Shown: piece after piece, positions 17,285 through 26,005 of the stretch
Layout: every line of letters begins with the position of its first letter
Numbering within the stretch: position 1 is the first letter of the stretch
Assembly (NCBI RefSeq): GCF_014192915.1
Contig: NZ_JACHYN010000002.1
Location: 186,001 to 250,000 of the forward strand
DNA from: Azospirillum sp. OGB3
GTDB lineage: Bacteria; Pseudomonadota; Alphaproteobacteria; Azospirillales; Azospirillaceae
DNA: 64,000 nt
Reading direction: 5' to 3'
Position numbers and translations under genes: made by a program
Notes under the pieces: model-generated
What the model was told of the DNA's origin: nothing
Database searches by the model: none
What the model saw: the letters and a program-made list of their open reading frames with translations, nothing else

Positions 17285-18598
17285 CTATTCGGCCTCCTCC
17301 CGGCAGAAGACCCCGGCCTCGGTGTCGTGGGTGAACAGCTCGGCGTAGCGGGCCCAGCTGGTCACGGCGTTCAGCGTCTCCTCGGCGTAGTCCTCGCTCA
17401 TGAAGGCCCCCAGTTCGCGGGCGAACGGGGCGTAGGGAACACGGTGGTCGGGACGCTCCGCCAGGGCGGCGTCGATGTGCGCGGCGAGCGGCACGAAATG
17501 GACAAGATGCTCGGCGAACAGCGCCTTGCGGTCGTCCGTCCCGGCCTCGGCGAACAGGTGGCCCGGTTCGGTCAGCCGGATGTCGCCCTCCGCCACCTCG
17601 GCGAATCCCAGCATCTGGAGCGTCTCGGCGATGGGGAAGAGGTCGTCGATCTCGTGCCGCAGCGCCGCCGCGAGGTGCGGCAGGTCCGCCCTGCCCTGGT
17701 AGGGCGGGGCGGCCAGCGTCTCCATCAGGCCGGACAGCCGGTTGGTCGAGACCTGCTGGAGCGGTTCGGCGTAGACCGGCCTTGGGCGCCCGGCCGGCGT
17801 TCCCGGAGTTCCCGCCGCGGTCAGCGGCTTGCGCGCGGTCATCCGGCCATAGATGTCGTCGACCAGATCGCGGAAGTCCGGGGCCAGCCGGTTGCGCGGG
17901 TGCGGGATGTCCACCCGGATCTCCGCCGCGACGCGGCCCGGGTTGGAGGCGAAGACCAGGATGCGGTCGCACATCAGCACCGCCTCCTCGATGTTGTGGG
18001 TGACCATCAGGATCGAGCGGGTCGGCAGCTTGCGCTCCATCCACAGGTCGAGCAGGTCGGTGCGCAGCGTCTCCGCCGTCAGCACGTCGAGCGCCGAGAA
18101 GGGCTCGTCCATCAGCAGGATTTCCGGATGGACGACCAGCGCGCGGGCGAAGCCGACGCGCTGGCGCATCCCGCCGGACAGCTCCTTGGGGTAGGCGCTC
18201 TCGAAGCCCGACAGGCCGATCAGGTCGATGGCCTCCTCGGCGCGCGCCGCCGCCTCGTCGCGGGGGACGCGCAACGCCTTCAGCCCGGCCAGCACATTCT
18301 CCTCGACGGTCAGCCAGGGGAACAGCGCGAAGGACTGGAACACCATCGCCACCCCGTCGGTCGGCCCGGCCACCGGCGCGCCGTGGTGCAGGACCCGGCC
18401 GGAGGTCGGCTGGGCCAGCCCGGCGACGATGCGCAGCAGCGTGGACTTGCCCGAGCCGGAGCGGCCGAGCAGCCCGACGATCTCGCCGTCGCGCAGCGTC
18501 AGGTCCACGCCGTCGAGCACGACATACGGCGGGCCGGACGGCTTGCGGTAGGCCTGCCGGACGCCGTGGAGTTCGAAGAGGGCGGTGGTTTGCGTCAT
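17285..18598 (-). CDS. ABC transporter ATP-binding protein with C-terminal AAA-associated domain
   Basis: A 437-aa protein. An ABC ATPase occupies about residues 1-250 (Walker [10 protein letters not shown], signature LSGGMRQR, Walker B ILLMDEPF, then the H-loop THNIEEA). It is followed by a 140-residue AAA-associated C-terminal domain, as in some nitrate/sulfonate/taurine-type ATPases. It follows the permease gene by 13 nt, so the two are cotranscribed. No substrate-binding protein is nearby. The transported compound is unknown. Confidence 0.92.
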   Translation of the reverse strand: MTQTTALFELHGVRQAYRKPSGPPYVVLDGVDLTLRDGEIVGLLGRSGSGKSTLLRIVAGLAQPTSGRVLHHGAPVAGPTDGVAMVFQSFALFPWLTVEENVLAGLKALRVPRDEAAARAEEAIDLIGLSGFESAYPKELSGGMRQRVGFARALVVHPEILLMDEPFSALDVLTAETLRTDLLDLWMERKLPTRSILMVTHNIEEAVLMCDRILVFASNPGRVAAEIRVDIPHPRNRLAPDFRDLVDDIYGRMTARKPLTAAGTPGTPAGRPRPVYAEPLQQVSTNRLSGLMETLAAPPYQGRADLPHLAAALRHEIDDLFPIAETLQMLGFAEVAEGDIRLTEPGHLFAEAGTDDRKALFAEHLVHFVPLAAHIDAALAERPDHRVPYAPFARELGAFMSEDYAEETLNAVTSWARYAELFTHDTEAGVFCREEAE

Positions 18599-18611
18599 GG
18601 TACGGCCTCCG

Positions 18612-20378
18612 TCAGGCAAGGCGCAGGCGGCGTTCGGCGTAGCCGTAGAGCGGACGCCAGAGCAGCCGGTTGAGCAGGGTGACGAACAGGGACATCACGG
18701 CGATGCCGAGCACGATGCGCGGGTAGTCGCCCGCCGCGGTCGCCTGGGCGATGTAGCTGCCCAGCCCGTGGGCGGTGACCTCGGCGTCACCCCAGCGCAC
18801 CGCCTCGGCGACGATGCTGGCGTTCCACGAGCCGCCCGCCGCGGTCACCGCACCGGTCAGGTAATAGGGGAAGACGCCGGGCAGCATGACCTCGCGCCAC
18901 CATTGCCAGCCGCGAATGCGGAAGCTGGAGGCCGCTTCCTTGAGGTCGCCGGGGAAGGCGGCGGTCCCGGCGACGACGTTGAACAGGATGTACCACTGCG
19001 TGCCCAGGATCATCAGCGGGCTGAGCCAGACGTCCGGGTTCAGGTCGAAGCGCAGGATGGTGAGGACGGCGACCGGGAACAGCAGGTTGGCCGGGAAGGC
19101 CGCCAGGAACTGCGCCAGCGGCTGGACCGCCTCGGCGAGGCGTGGGCGCAGCCCGATCAGCACGCCGAGCGGCACCCAGACGAGCGAGGCGATGGCGATC
19201 AGCACCACGACCCGCAGCAGCGTCGCCGCCCCGAGCAGCAGCGCGGTCCCGACGTCGCCCCAGCCGGCCCCGCCGGCGATGAAGCTCACCAGGGTCCAGC
19301 CCAGGGCGAGCGCCGCCGCGGCGACGACCGCGTACAACACCCGGTCGAGCGTGCGCTCAAGCGCTGGGGAAGGCGGGCTGGCGACCCGGCGCCGCAGGGC
19401 CGGGGGCAGGGCTGCGGCGAGAGAGGAGAAGGGCGACAGGCGCAGCCACGTCACCCGGCCGAGCAGCGCCTCGACCGGGGCCAGCAGCGCGCGGCAGACG
19501 CGGGTGCGCTGGAACAGCCGCAGCACCCAGGACTCGGGCGCCTCCTGCGCGCCGGTCTGCTCGAAGCGGAACTTGTCGGCCCAGGCGACCAGCGGGCGGA
19601 ACAGGAACTGGTCGTAGAGCAGGATGACCGCCAGCATCGCCAGCACCGCCCAGCCGACGGCGCCGAGATTCTTCTGCGCGATGGCCTCGGCCAGATAGGA
19701 GCCGATGCCGGGCAGCGTGACGGTGTGGTCGCCGACGGTGATCGCCTCCGACGCGACGACAAAGAACCAGCCGCCGGACATCGACATCATCATGTTCCAG
19801 ACCAGCCCCGGCATGGCGAAGGGCGCCTCCAGCCGCCAGAAGCGCTGCCAGCCGGAGAAGCGGAAGCTGGTCGCCGCCTCGTCCAGGTCGCGCGGCACCG
19901 AGCGCAGCGACTGGTAGACGCTGAAGGTCATGTTCCAGGCTTGGCTGGTGAAGATGGCGAAGATCGCCGCGCATTCGGCGCCCAGCACGCTGCTGGGGAA
20001 CAGCGACAGGAAGAAGACCACGGTGAAGGAGATGTAGCCGAGCACCGGCACCGACTGGAGCACGTCCAGCACGGGGATCAGCACCAAGCCGGCCCGGCGG
20101 CTCTTGGCCGCCAGCGTGGCGTAGGTGAAGGTGAACAGCAGCGAGGCCGCCATCGCCGCCAGCATGCGCAGCGTCGAGCGCAGCGCGTAGTCCGGCAGGT
20201 TCCAGGGGTCGAGCGAGACGGCCGGCGTGTCGAGGCTCGCCAGTGGTGCTGTCATCTGGTGACCGCCGACGGCGGCCAGGGCGAGCAGGCCGACGACCAG
20301 CGGCAGGGCCACGAGGTCCCAGCGATTGGGCGTGGCGGTCGCCGTCTTCACGGAAACGCTTGTCTGGGTCCAGACCAT
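18612..20378 (-). CDS. Fused double-domain ABC transporter permease
   Basis: A 588-aa membrane protein with two permease halves of the BPD family in one chain. Each half carries an EAA loop: [20 protein letters not shown] in the first and [17 protein letters not shown] in the second. About 12 hydrophobic segments are visible. With the downstream ATPase it would form a complete importer membrane unit without needing permease dimerisation. A solute-binding protein is missing from the locus. Confidence 0.92.
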   Translation of the reverse strand: MVWTQTSVSVKTATATPNRWDLVALPLVVGLLALAAVGGHQMTAPLASLDTPAVSLDPWNLPDYALRSTLRMLAAMAASLLFTFTYATLAAKSRRAGLVLIPVLDVLQSVPVLGYISFTVVFFLSLFPSSVLGAECAAIFAIFTSQAWNMTFSVYQSLRSVPRDLDEAATSFRFSGWQRFWRLEAPFAMPGLVWNMMMSMSGGWFFVVASEAITVGDHTVTLPGIGSYLAEAIAQKNLGAVGWAVLAMLAVILLYDQFLFRPLVAWADKFRFEQTGAQEAPESWVLRLFQRTRVCRALLAPVEALLGRVTWLRLSPFSSLAAALPPALRRRVASPPSPALERTLDRVLYAVVAAAALALGWTLVSFIAGGAGWGDVGTALLLGAATLLRVVVLIAIASLVWVPLGVLIGLRPRLAEAVQPLAQFLAAFPANLLFPVAVLTILRFDLNPDVWLSPLMILGTQWYILFNVVAGTAAFPGDLKEAASSFRIRGWQWWREVMLPGVFPYYLTGAVTAAGGSWNASIVAEAVRWGDAEVTAHGLGSYIAQATAAGDYPRIVLGIAVMSLFVTLLNRLLWRPLYGYAERRLRLA

Positions 20379-20986
20379 GGCCCCTCCATCCTGCGGCCGG
20401 ATCGGAGCCCGGTCGCGTTCGGCATGCGCAATCGGCGTGTGCAGGCGCCTGACGCCGTGCGGCGTCGGGTGGGCGTCAAAGGGGGAGGATGGCGGTCAGC
20501 CCGGCGCTGGCGGCGGCAAGGGCGCGCGGAGCGGCATCGGGATGGTGATGGAAGACGTCACCATGGTTCACCTGTGCGGCTGTCGGCATCGCGGCCGGCC
20601 GTGGCGAACCTGCGGAAAGGTCAGCCCAGGATCGGCAGAGTACCGAAGATTGGTCGGGGTCGACGACTGTGGCTGTCCATCTCTTGCTTTCTCGGCGCGG
20701 GACCGGACCGCACGTCCGGACGCCAGCCAATCATGCGGTGACGTTGGTGCTGATCTATTCCTGGAATTGAAGCCGGTCAAGCGCGTGGCGGCGTTTCTTG
20801 GCGATCATTGCAGAGGTTTCATCTTTCCCGCCCCGCGATGCCGGCGGGGGAGGAGCGCAGCCCCTGCGGGCGTGTCAAAGTGTCGCAGAAGCCCGCAACC
20901 GGCCAGCGATCCGAGAACCTTTCGCAACAAGGCGTTATGGTTCAAATAACCACAATCCATTTGTGACTTAACGATCTCGGGACCCT
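20379..20986. promoter_or_regulatory. 608-nt intergenic region between divergent permease and rubrerythrin genes
   Basis: The region separates divergent genes and must contain promoters for both. On the permease side it holds a possible small reading frame (20476-20589, minus). Next to the rubrerythrin gene there is a spaced repeat TGGTT (20938-20942) and AACCA (20948-20952). No riboswitch fold was recognised. Confidence 0.45.
20476..20589 (-). CDS. Possible 37-aa His-containing leader peptide
   Basis: An open frame on the permease strand that ends about 100 nt before its start. Its 3' two thirds show strong C/G wobble bias, unlike a random frame. The peptide contains VNHGDVFHHHPDAA followed by an Ala/Leu-rich tail. 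ATG 20589 or GTG 20571 could start it, but neither has a good ribosome site. It may be a metal-responsive leader or a small protein; it may also be spurious. Confidence 0.3.
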   Translation of the reverse strand: MPTAAQVNHGDVFHHHPDAAPRALAAASAGLTAILPL

Positions 20987-21457
20987 ATGGCCAACATTCA
21001 CGACCCCGCCCTGTTCCTCGCCCACGCCTGCGCGCTGGAGGAGGACGCCGCCAACCGTTTCGCCGACCTGTCGGAGGCCATGAAGACCTACGGCAACGCG
21101 GACGTCGCGGCCTTCTTCGCAAAGATGGCCGAGTTCTCGCGCCTGCATCTGGCGGACGCCCGCAAGCGCTCCGCCTTCCGTGACGTGCCGGTGCTCGCCC
21201 CGGGAGACTTCCAGTGGCCGGACGACGAGAGCCCGGAAGCGGCCTCCATGGAAGGCTCGCACTATCTGATGACGGTGGATTACGCGCTGGAACTGGCGCT
21301 CGACAGCGAAAAGCGCGGGCACGCCTTCTACGCCGACGTGGCGGCCTCCACCACGGACCCGGAGGTCCGCATGATGGCTGAGGAATTCGCCTCCGAAGAG
21401 GCGGAGCATGTGGCGGAACTGGAGCGCTGGATCGAGCGCTTCCCCAAGAAGGGATAA
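20987..21457 (+). CDS. Rubrerythrin/ferritin-like di-iron protein
   Basis: A 156-aa all-helical ferritin-like protein. Paired glutamate and ExxH-type positions occur in two repeats: EEDAANRF with EFSRLHL in the first half, and DSEKRGHAFY with EEAEHVAEL in the second. There is no rubredoxin Cys4 domain, so it is a rubrerythrin-type ferritin fold only, probably acting in peroxide or iron handling. The ATG at 20987 is preceded by CTCGGGACCC, a weak site. Confidence 0.85.
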   Translation: MANIHDPALFLAHACALEEDAANRFADLSEAMKTYGNADVAAFFAKMAEFSRLHLADARKRSAFRDVPVLAPGDFQWPDDESPEAASMEGSHYLMTVDYALELALDSEKRGHAFYADVAASTTDPEVRMMAEEFASEEAEHVAELERWIERFPKKG

Positions 21458-21464
21458 AGGCCGT

Positions 21465-21500
21465 TTCCCGCGGTTTCCGCCCTTGCGGGAACCGCGGGAA
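21465..21500. terminator. Hairpin between convergent genes
   Basis: TTCCCGCGGTT (21465-21475) pairs perfectly with AACCGCGGGAA (21490-21500), and the 14-nt loop can pair further. It lies between the rubrerythrin stop and the stop of the convergent 70-aa gene, so it may end both transcripts. Confidence 0.7.
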
Positions 21501-21515
21501 GGGCGAACGAGCGCC

Positions 21516-21728
21516 TTACTTGGACAGGTCGGCGTAGTCGTACTCGTACTTCTTGTCCGCCGGCTTGAAGGTCTTGAAGGCGGCGATGACGTCGTCCACC
21601 GACACGCCCGCCGGCACGTTGAGAATCTCGTACACGACCGAGCTGCCGCTGGTCGGGCCAACGTCGGCGTTGCGGTGAGCCTGGGAAATCAGGCCCTCGC
21701 CGGCCTTCTTGATCATGATCGAAGCCAT
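21516..21728 (-). CDS. 70-aa hypothetical protein
   Basis: A small soluble protein starting MASIMIKKAGEGLIS, with a Gly/Ser/Thr stretch, then NVPAGVSVDDVIAAFKTFK and a Tyr/Lys/Asp-rich end (KKYEYDYADLSK). Codon use is fully typical of the region and GGAGACGGAACGG precedes the ATG. I do not recognise a family. It is transcribed convergently with the rubrerythrin gene. Confidence 0.7.
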   Translation of the reverse strand: MASIMIKKAGEGLISQAHRNADVGPTSGSSVVYEILNVPAGVSVDDVIAAFKTFKPADKKYEYDYADLSK

Positions 21729-21821
21729 ATCCGTTCCGTCTCCTGTTACACGTCGCCCGACGCTGCAATATCCATAACTCGAATAAGGGTATGGGGCCAA
21801 TGGATAAATTGCTGCGGCGCG

Positions 21822-23081
21822 TCAGCGGCGGGTGATCCAGAGCGCGGTGACGTCGTCGTTCAGGTGTTCGCCATGGATCGCGGCGTGACGGGCCATCAGG
21901 GCGGGCAGGGGGCGGTCGGGGGCCTCCGCCGCCGCGCGCTCGGCCAGACGGAGCAGGCCGTCCTCGCCCAGCATGGCGCCGTCGGCGCCCCGGGCTTCGC
22001 TCAGCCCGTCGGAGTAGAGGAACAGGCTGTCGCCACGCCGCAACGGCACGCGGCGGTTCGTGTAGGCCGAGTTCGGGAAGGCGCCGAGGAGCGGGCCGGA
22101 GGCGTCCAGCGGCTGGATGCCGAAGTTGGTCATCAGGAGAGGGCTGGGCGACGCGGCGGCGGCGTAGAGCAGCGTGTCGTCGGTGCGGTCGATCACCCCG
22201 TAGAAGGCGGTGGCGAACTGGCCCAGCGGCAGGATCTCGCAGAGCCGCCCGTTCAGTTGGCGCAGCAGGCTGGCGGGATCCCGCATCTCCTCCGGCGGGG
22301 TGCGGGTCAGCAGCGTGTGCAGGCGGAAGGCGTTGATCGCCGCGGCGATGCCGTGGCCCGACAGATCGGCGGCGAAGACCCCGACGCGGCTCCCGTCGAA
22401 CGCGAAGACCGTCCAGAAATCGCCGCCGATCTCTTCCGAAGCGCGGAAGACCGACTCCACCGCCAGCCTGTTCCGCTCGGCGAGGGCGGCCAACTCCGCC
22501 GTTTCCGGCACCAGGGCGAGCTGCATGGCGCGGGCCTGCCGCAGGTCGCGCTCCACCCGCTCGTGGAAGGCGCGCAGCTCCTGCACCATCGACCGGCGCT
22601 CCAGATGGTAGCGCACGCGGGCGATGCATTCGCCGGGGTTGATCGGCTTGGCGATCAGGTCGGTCGCGCCGGCGCTGAAGCAGACCGTCCTCATCTGATC
22701 GGAGTGCAGCGCGCTCTGCATGAGAATCGGCAGGTCGCGCCAGCGCGGATCGCCGCGCAGGCTTCGGCAGACGCCGATGCCGTCCATCCGCGGCATGGCC
22801 GCGTCGAGCAGCAGCAGGTCGGGGGCGAAGCTCTCCAACCGCTCCATCACCTCCTCCGCCGAGGCGGCGAAGGCGACCTGGGTGATGCCGGCCCATTGCA
22901 GGAAGCGGGTCAGCGTCCGGCGGTTGAAGGCGCTGTCGTCGGCGATCAGCACCCGGCAGCCGCCGAGCGGGATGCCCAGCTCCATCCCGTAGACCGACGC
23001 GCCGGCGCCGGGGCGGGCGGGGCGAGGCGGGGTGTCCCCGTCGGTGTCGGGCGGCGCCGCCATGGCGCGGGCGTGGCCCAT
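21822..23081 (-). CDS. Response regulator with SpoIIE-type PP2C phosphatase domain
   Basis: A 419-aa protein. A receiver (residues about 42-160; acceptor Asp in LLLLDAAMPRMDG, Lys in AKPI) is joined by a helical linker (RFRQ-like HERVERDLRQAR) to a PP2C/SpoIIE domain with EIGGDFW, ADLSGHG and the C-terminal NDDVTALWI metal-binding motif. Such RsbU-like proteins dephosphorylate STAS anti-sigma antagonists. Its neighbour 19 nt downstream is exactly such a STAS protein. Confidence 0.92.
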   Translation of the reverse strand: MGHARAMAAPPDTDGDTPPRPARPGAGASVYGMELGIPLGGCRVLIADDSAFNRRTLTRFLQWAGITQVAFAASAEEVMERLESFAPDLLLLDAAMPRMDGIGVCRSLRGDPRWRDLPILMQSALHSDQMRTVCFSAGATDLIAKPINPGECIARVRYHLERRSMVQELRAFHERVERDLRQARAMQLALVPETAELAALAERNRLAVESVFRASEEIGGDFWTVFAFDGSRVGVFAADLSGHGIAAAINAFRLHTLLTRTPPEEMRDPASLLRQLNGRLCEILPLGQFATAFYGVIDRTDDTLLYAAAASPSPLLMTNFGIQPLDASGPLLGAFPNSAYTNRRVPLRRGDSLFLYSDGLSEARGADGAMLGEDGLLRLAERAAAEAPDRPLPALMARHAAIHGEHLNDDVTALWITRR

Positions 23082-23100
23082 CGCGTCCGTTCCCGCCGCG

Positions 23101-23418
23101 TCAGTCGGCGATGTTGAACATGGTGTGGAACTTGGCGATCGTGATCAGGCGCCGCACCTCGTCGCGGGCGCCGCGGAGCGCGAAGTCCAGGTTGCGCCGC
23201 TGCGCGGTGTCGCGGGCGATGATGAACATGCCGAGGCCGGAGGAATCGACGAAGTCGAGCCGCGACAGGTCGAAGACCACGCGGTGGCCCGCCGGGCGCT
23301 CGAAGGTGGCGATGACGTCGCGGAAGGTGTCGTGGTCGGCAAAGGTCATGCGCCCGCTCAGCACGATCTCGGTGCTGGCCGGGGCCTCGCGGACGGAGAA
23401 ATCCATGGCGGCGCTCAT
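23101..23418 (-). CDS. STAS-domain anti-sigma factor antagonist
   Basis: A 105-aa STAS protein. The phosphorylatable serine lies in DFVDSSGLGMF, the typical SpoIIAA/RsbV loop. It is transcribed just ahead of the REC-PP2C phosphatase gene, so the pair forms a partner-switching module. The cognate RsbW-like kinase and any sigma factor are not in this window. The start MSAAMDFSV at 23418 was preferred over a long unlikely upstream extension. Confidence 0.9.
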   Translation of the reverse strand: MSAAMDFSVREAPASTEIVLSGRMTFADHDTFRDVIATFERPAGHRVVFDLSRLDFVDSSGLGMFIIARDTAQRRNLDFALRGARDEVRRLITIAKFHTMFNIAD

Positions 23419-23562
23419 CTGTGGTTCACCCGTGGCCGAAGAGAGGCGCGATCCCCGCCGGTTGGACCAGCGGGGACGCGGGCGCATTCTAGGGCCCCGG
23501 GAATTGCACTTTGATGACGCTGCCGTGTCGGCATTAGGTAATCCGGCCGGAATGGGCGGACT

Positions 23563-24537
23563 TTATTGCAGCGCGGCCTCTTCCACCCTTGGATGTGACA
23601 GGCGTTCGGCGATTCCGCCGGCCAGCCATGCCGAATAGGCATCGCGGCCCTCCGGTGCAAGCATGCCGCTCCGGCAGAAGGTCATCGTTTTGCGCGCCGA
23701 GTCGGGCAAACGCCACAGCGGCAGGTCCGCCTGCCCGCGCAGCCGGTCAAGCGCCGCCGGGCGGTAGCCGTTCCCCGCGCCGTACAGCTTTTCCTCCACC
23801 GCCGCCGGGCGGGGCGGAAGCAGCAGGGCGATCCCGACCCCGGCGGCGCGCGCCTGATCGGCGAAGCGGCGCACCCGCTCGAAGGCCGGCGAGTCGTCGT
23901 TCATCCGGACGGCGGTCTCGCGGGCCTCCACCCAGCGGTCGGCGGCGGTGGCGGTCCAGCCCTGTGGACCGACGGCGTGGCACGGTTTGGCGTATTGCAG
24001 GGCGCTCTGGTCCGGCAGGTAGGAGCGGCCGAGCATCGCCACCTCGGTCAGGTGCGCGCCGTAGCGGCGCAGGCCGGCAACGTCGCCGCGCTCCGCGAAG
24101 AGCAGGTCGGCGTCCAGCAGAACCAGCGCCGGCTTCAGCTTCAACACGTCGCCGAACAGTGGCTCGAAGTCCTCGATGCGGGCGTGGTCGTGGACGATGC
24201 GCAGGAAATGCAGGCTTTCCACCCCGTGCCTGGCCGCCAGCGCGGCCATGCCCGGCTCGTCCAGGGTGGCGTGGCGCAGCGCCGCGTCGCCCAGCGCCAC
24301 CACGATGGTCGGGGACAGGTCCCGCGCCGCCCGCTCGGCCGTGGCGGCGATGCGGTTGCTGTTGTACCAGGCGAAGGGCCGGTCGTGGAGGCTGTAGCCG
24401 GTCCAGAAGGCCCCCGCCGTCCCGGCCGCGAACAGGGCGGGGATCACCGCCAGCAGGGTGATCCACAACCGCCGCGGCTTGGCTTGCGGTCCGGTCCGGT
24501 CCGTCCGGTGCTCTTGCGGTTCAACAGGCCCGGTCAT
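23563..24537 (-). CDS. Membrane-anchored SGNH-hydrolase-like protein
   Basis: A 324-aa protein. A cytoplasmic N-terminus of about 28 residues is followed by one membrane segment (residues about 29-50) and an exported domain. The exported part has a VVALGDAALRH segment where SGNH enzymes carry the GDS block, and VLLDADLL in the next strand, but the nucleophile serine is not evident. It may be a polysaccharide-modification accessory protein or an inactive relative. No acyltransferase partner is adjacent. Confidence 0.5.
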   Translation of the reverse strand: MTGPVEPQEHRTDRTGPQAKPRRLWITLLAVIPALFAAGTAGAFWTGYSLHDRPFAWYNSNRIAATAERAARDLSPTIVVALGDAALRHATLDEPGMAALAARHGVESLHFLRIVHDHARIEDFEPLFGDVLKLKPALVLLDADLLFAERGDVAGLRRYGAHLTEVAMLGRSYLPDQSALQYAKPCHAVGPQGWTATAADRWVEARETAVRMNDDSPAFERVRRFADQARAAGVGIALLLPPRPAAVEEKLYGAGNGYRPAALDRLRGQADLPLWRLPDSARKTMTFCRSGMLAPEGRDAYSAWLAGGIAERLSHPRVEEAALQ

Positions 24538-24764
24538 GGTCCCTCTGCTCCCTCCCAGCGGTGCGCCCAGCGATGCACGGTGTCCGGTGACTCCAACACT
24601 TCGGAAGGGGGCCGGGTCCCGCGCACCGCGCCGCTTTCCACCGTGTTTTTCGCCATCACCTCCTATGACGAAGGGCGCAGCGCTCGGGATCGTGCCGGAG
24701 TAGCCGGGTGCCGGCTCTTTCGTGTAGTCTTGCGCAAAAGCCGAGGCACGCATCGAGGACGAGG

Positions 24765-25181
24765 ATGAGCACTGAAATCCGCACCTTCATGATCCCCGAC
24801 GCGAGCGCGGACGAGGCGCAGGGGCACCTGTCCTCCTTCCTGCGAACGGTCGAGGTGCAGCGCATCGACACCGCCTACGCCGACGGTGCCTGGCGTGTTC
24901 TCGTTCTTTACAAAGATCTGAAGCGCAAGGAGGAATCCTTGCAGATCGAGGCCGCGATCAACGCCGCCCTCAACGGTTGGCGGGACCGCAGGGCGGCCGG
25001 TGAAGGGCTGCCGCGCGACGCCATACTGGCGGACGAGCTGGTGCCGGAAATCGCCCGCTTCGCTCCCACGACGGAGCGCGAGCTGTCCATCATCGTCGGT
25101 GCCCGCGACCTCGACGTCAGCCATTACGGCGGAGAGATCGTGCAGGTCGTCCGGGCGACCCTGGATGAGCTGATCGACTGA
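24765..25181 (+). CDS. HRDC domain protein
   Basis: A 138-aa protein. The N-terminal 60 residues form a beta-rich segment (FMIPDASADEAQGHLSSFLR). The C-terminal part from LNGWRDRRAAGEGLPRDAI to the end fits the HRDC nucleic-acid-binding helix bundle of RecQ helicases, including the ADELVPEIARFAP helix. No helicase domain is attached. Small stand-alone HRDC proteins are frequent in Rhodospirillales; their role is unknown. The ATG at 24765 has GACGAGG upstream. Confidence 0.75.
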   Translation: MSTEIRTFMIPDASADEAQGHLSSFLRTVEVQRIDTAYADGAWRVLVLYKDLKRKEESLQIEAAINAALNGWRDRRAAGEGLPRDAILADELVPEIARFAPTTERELSIIVGARDLDVSHYGGEIVQVVRATLDELID

Positions 25182-25326
25182 GTCGTCGGCTCTGCGGAAG
25201 AGCATAGGCGCAGGGGCCTAAGGACCGACTCCGCTGTGCTGAAAGAGAAGCCGGACCCGCCGTAAGCCCGATTCCAGACGCGTCCATGCTGTGCCAGCAT
25301 ACCGGTGTAATTTGCGGCAATGCAGC

Positions 25327-25758
25327 ATGGCGGGGGCCATGGACGGGACATCCGGATCGAGAGGCGGCGCTCCCGATTACCGCGCGATGGCGCGGGAGCT
25401 GGAAGCCTTCAGCCGTCAGGCGGCGGAACGTGCGGCGGCCACCGGCGACGGCAGCATGGACGCCTTGGCGCAGCGGCTGGGGCGCCACGCCGAAGAGATC
25501 CGGCACGACCTCGCCGAAGCTTCGACGCGCCGCTTCGGCTGGCGCCTAGGCCTTCTCGACCTTCAGCAAGGTGCCCTCGGCGCCGACGATGCGGACACGG
25601 GTTCCGGCGGGGAGATCGGGTCCCTCGACGGTCCAAAGCCCGTCGCCGATCTGCGCCCGGCCCCGCCCGTTGACGATGGGGCCGTCCAGCGTGTGCAGCG
25701 TCCCGATGTATTGCGCCGTCCGGCGGTTCAGATGCGGCGTGTGCGTCGTATGCGCTGA
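25327..25758 (+). CDS. Hypothetical reading frame, perhaps truncated, running antisense into nfeD
   Basis: From ATG 25327 the frame has strong G/C wobble bias and a natural charged helical peptide (MARELEAFSRQAAERAA and RLGRHAEEIRHDLAEAS) up to about 25545. It then continues for 210 nt antisense to the end of nfeD, where the composition is clearly that of nfeD. This suggests a real gene of about 75 codons whose original 3' end has been lost, or an unusual overlap. I do not recognise a family. Confidence 0.35.
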   Translation: MAGAMDGTSGSRGGAPDYRAMARELEAFSRQAAERAAATGDGSMDALAQRLGRHAEEIRHDLAEASTRRFGWRLGLLDLQQGALGADDADTGSGGEIGSLDGPKPVADLRPAPPVDDGAVQRVQRPDVLRRPAVQMRRVRRMR

Positions 25759-25974
25759 CCCGCGGGACAGGAAGCGGGTTCCCGCCAGCGCGGCGATGGC
25801 GAGCAGGGCGAACAGCAGGCCCTGATGTTCCCACGGCAGGGACGGCCAGAGCAGAAGCACCACGCCGACCAGCGCGGCGGCGGCGCCCAGCCAGAGGAAG
25901 GCCGCCCCCGGCGCCACCGTCTCCAGCGCGCCCAGCAGCACCGCCAGAACCCACCAGTGCCAGAACTCGATCAT
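25546..25974 (-). CDS. nfeD: NfeD family membrane protein
   Basis: A 142-aa protein with an N-terminal WHWW segment, two or three membrane helices (residues about 8-65) and a C-terminal OB-fold (GRGRAQIGDGLWTVEG, AGTRVRIVGAEG). This is the short NfeD type, which pairs with SPFH proteins. It starts 31 nt after the stop of the SPFH gene on the same strand, the usual operon order. Confidence 0.92.
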   Translation of the reverse strand: MIEFWHWWVLAVLLGALETVAPGAAFLWLGAAAALVGVVLLLWPSLPWEHQGLLFALLAIAALAGTRFLSRGSAHTTHTPHLNRRTAQYIGTLHTLDGPIVNGRGRAQIGDGLWTVEGPDLPAGTRVRIVGAEGTLLKVEKA

Positions 25975-26005
25975 CGCGGATCCGCTTTCGGAATTTCCTC
26001 CAATC

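Noticed and set aside
14707..17334. A long plus-strand open frame (875 codons) opposite hrpB
   Set aside because: It is the antisense of a clear HrpB helicase; the high GC content suppresses stops, and the peptide is Gln/Gly/Arg-rich with no motif.
23965..24000. TGGCAC-like sigma-54 promoter element
   Set aside because: It lies inside a coding region, and the spacing to a GC/TTGC element is wrong.
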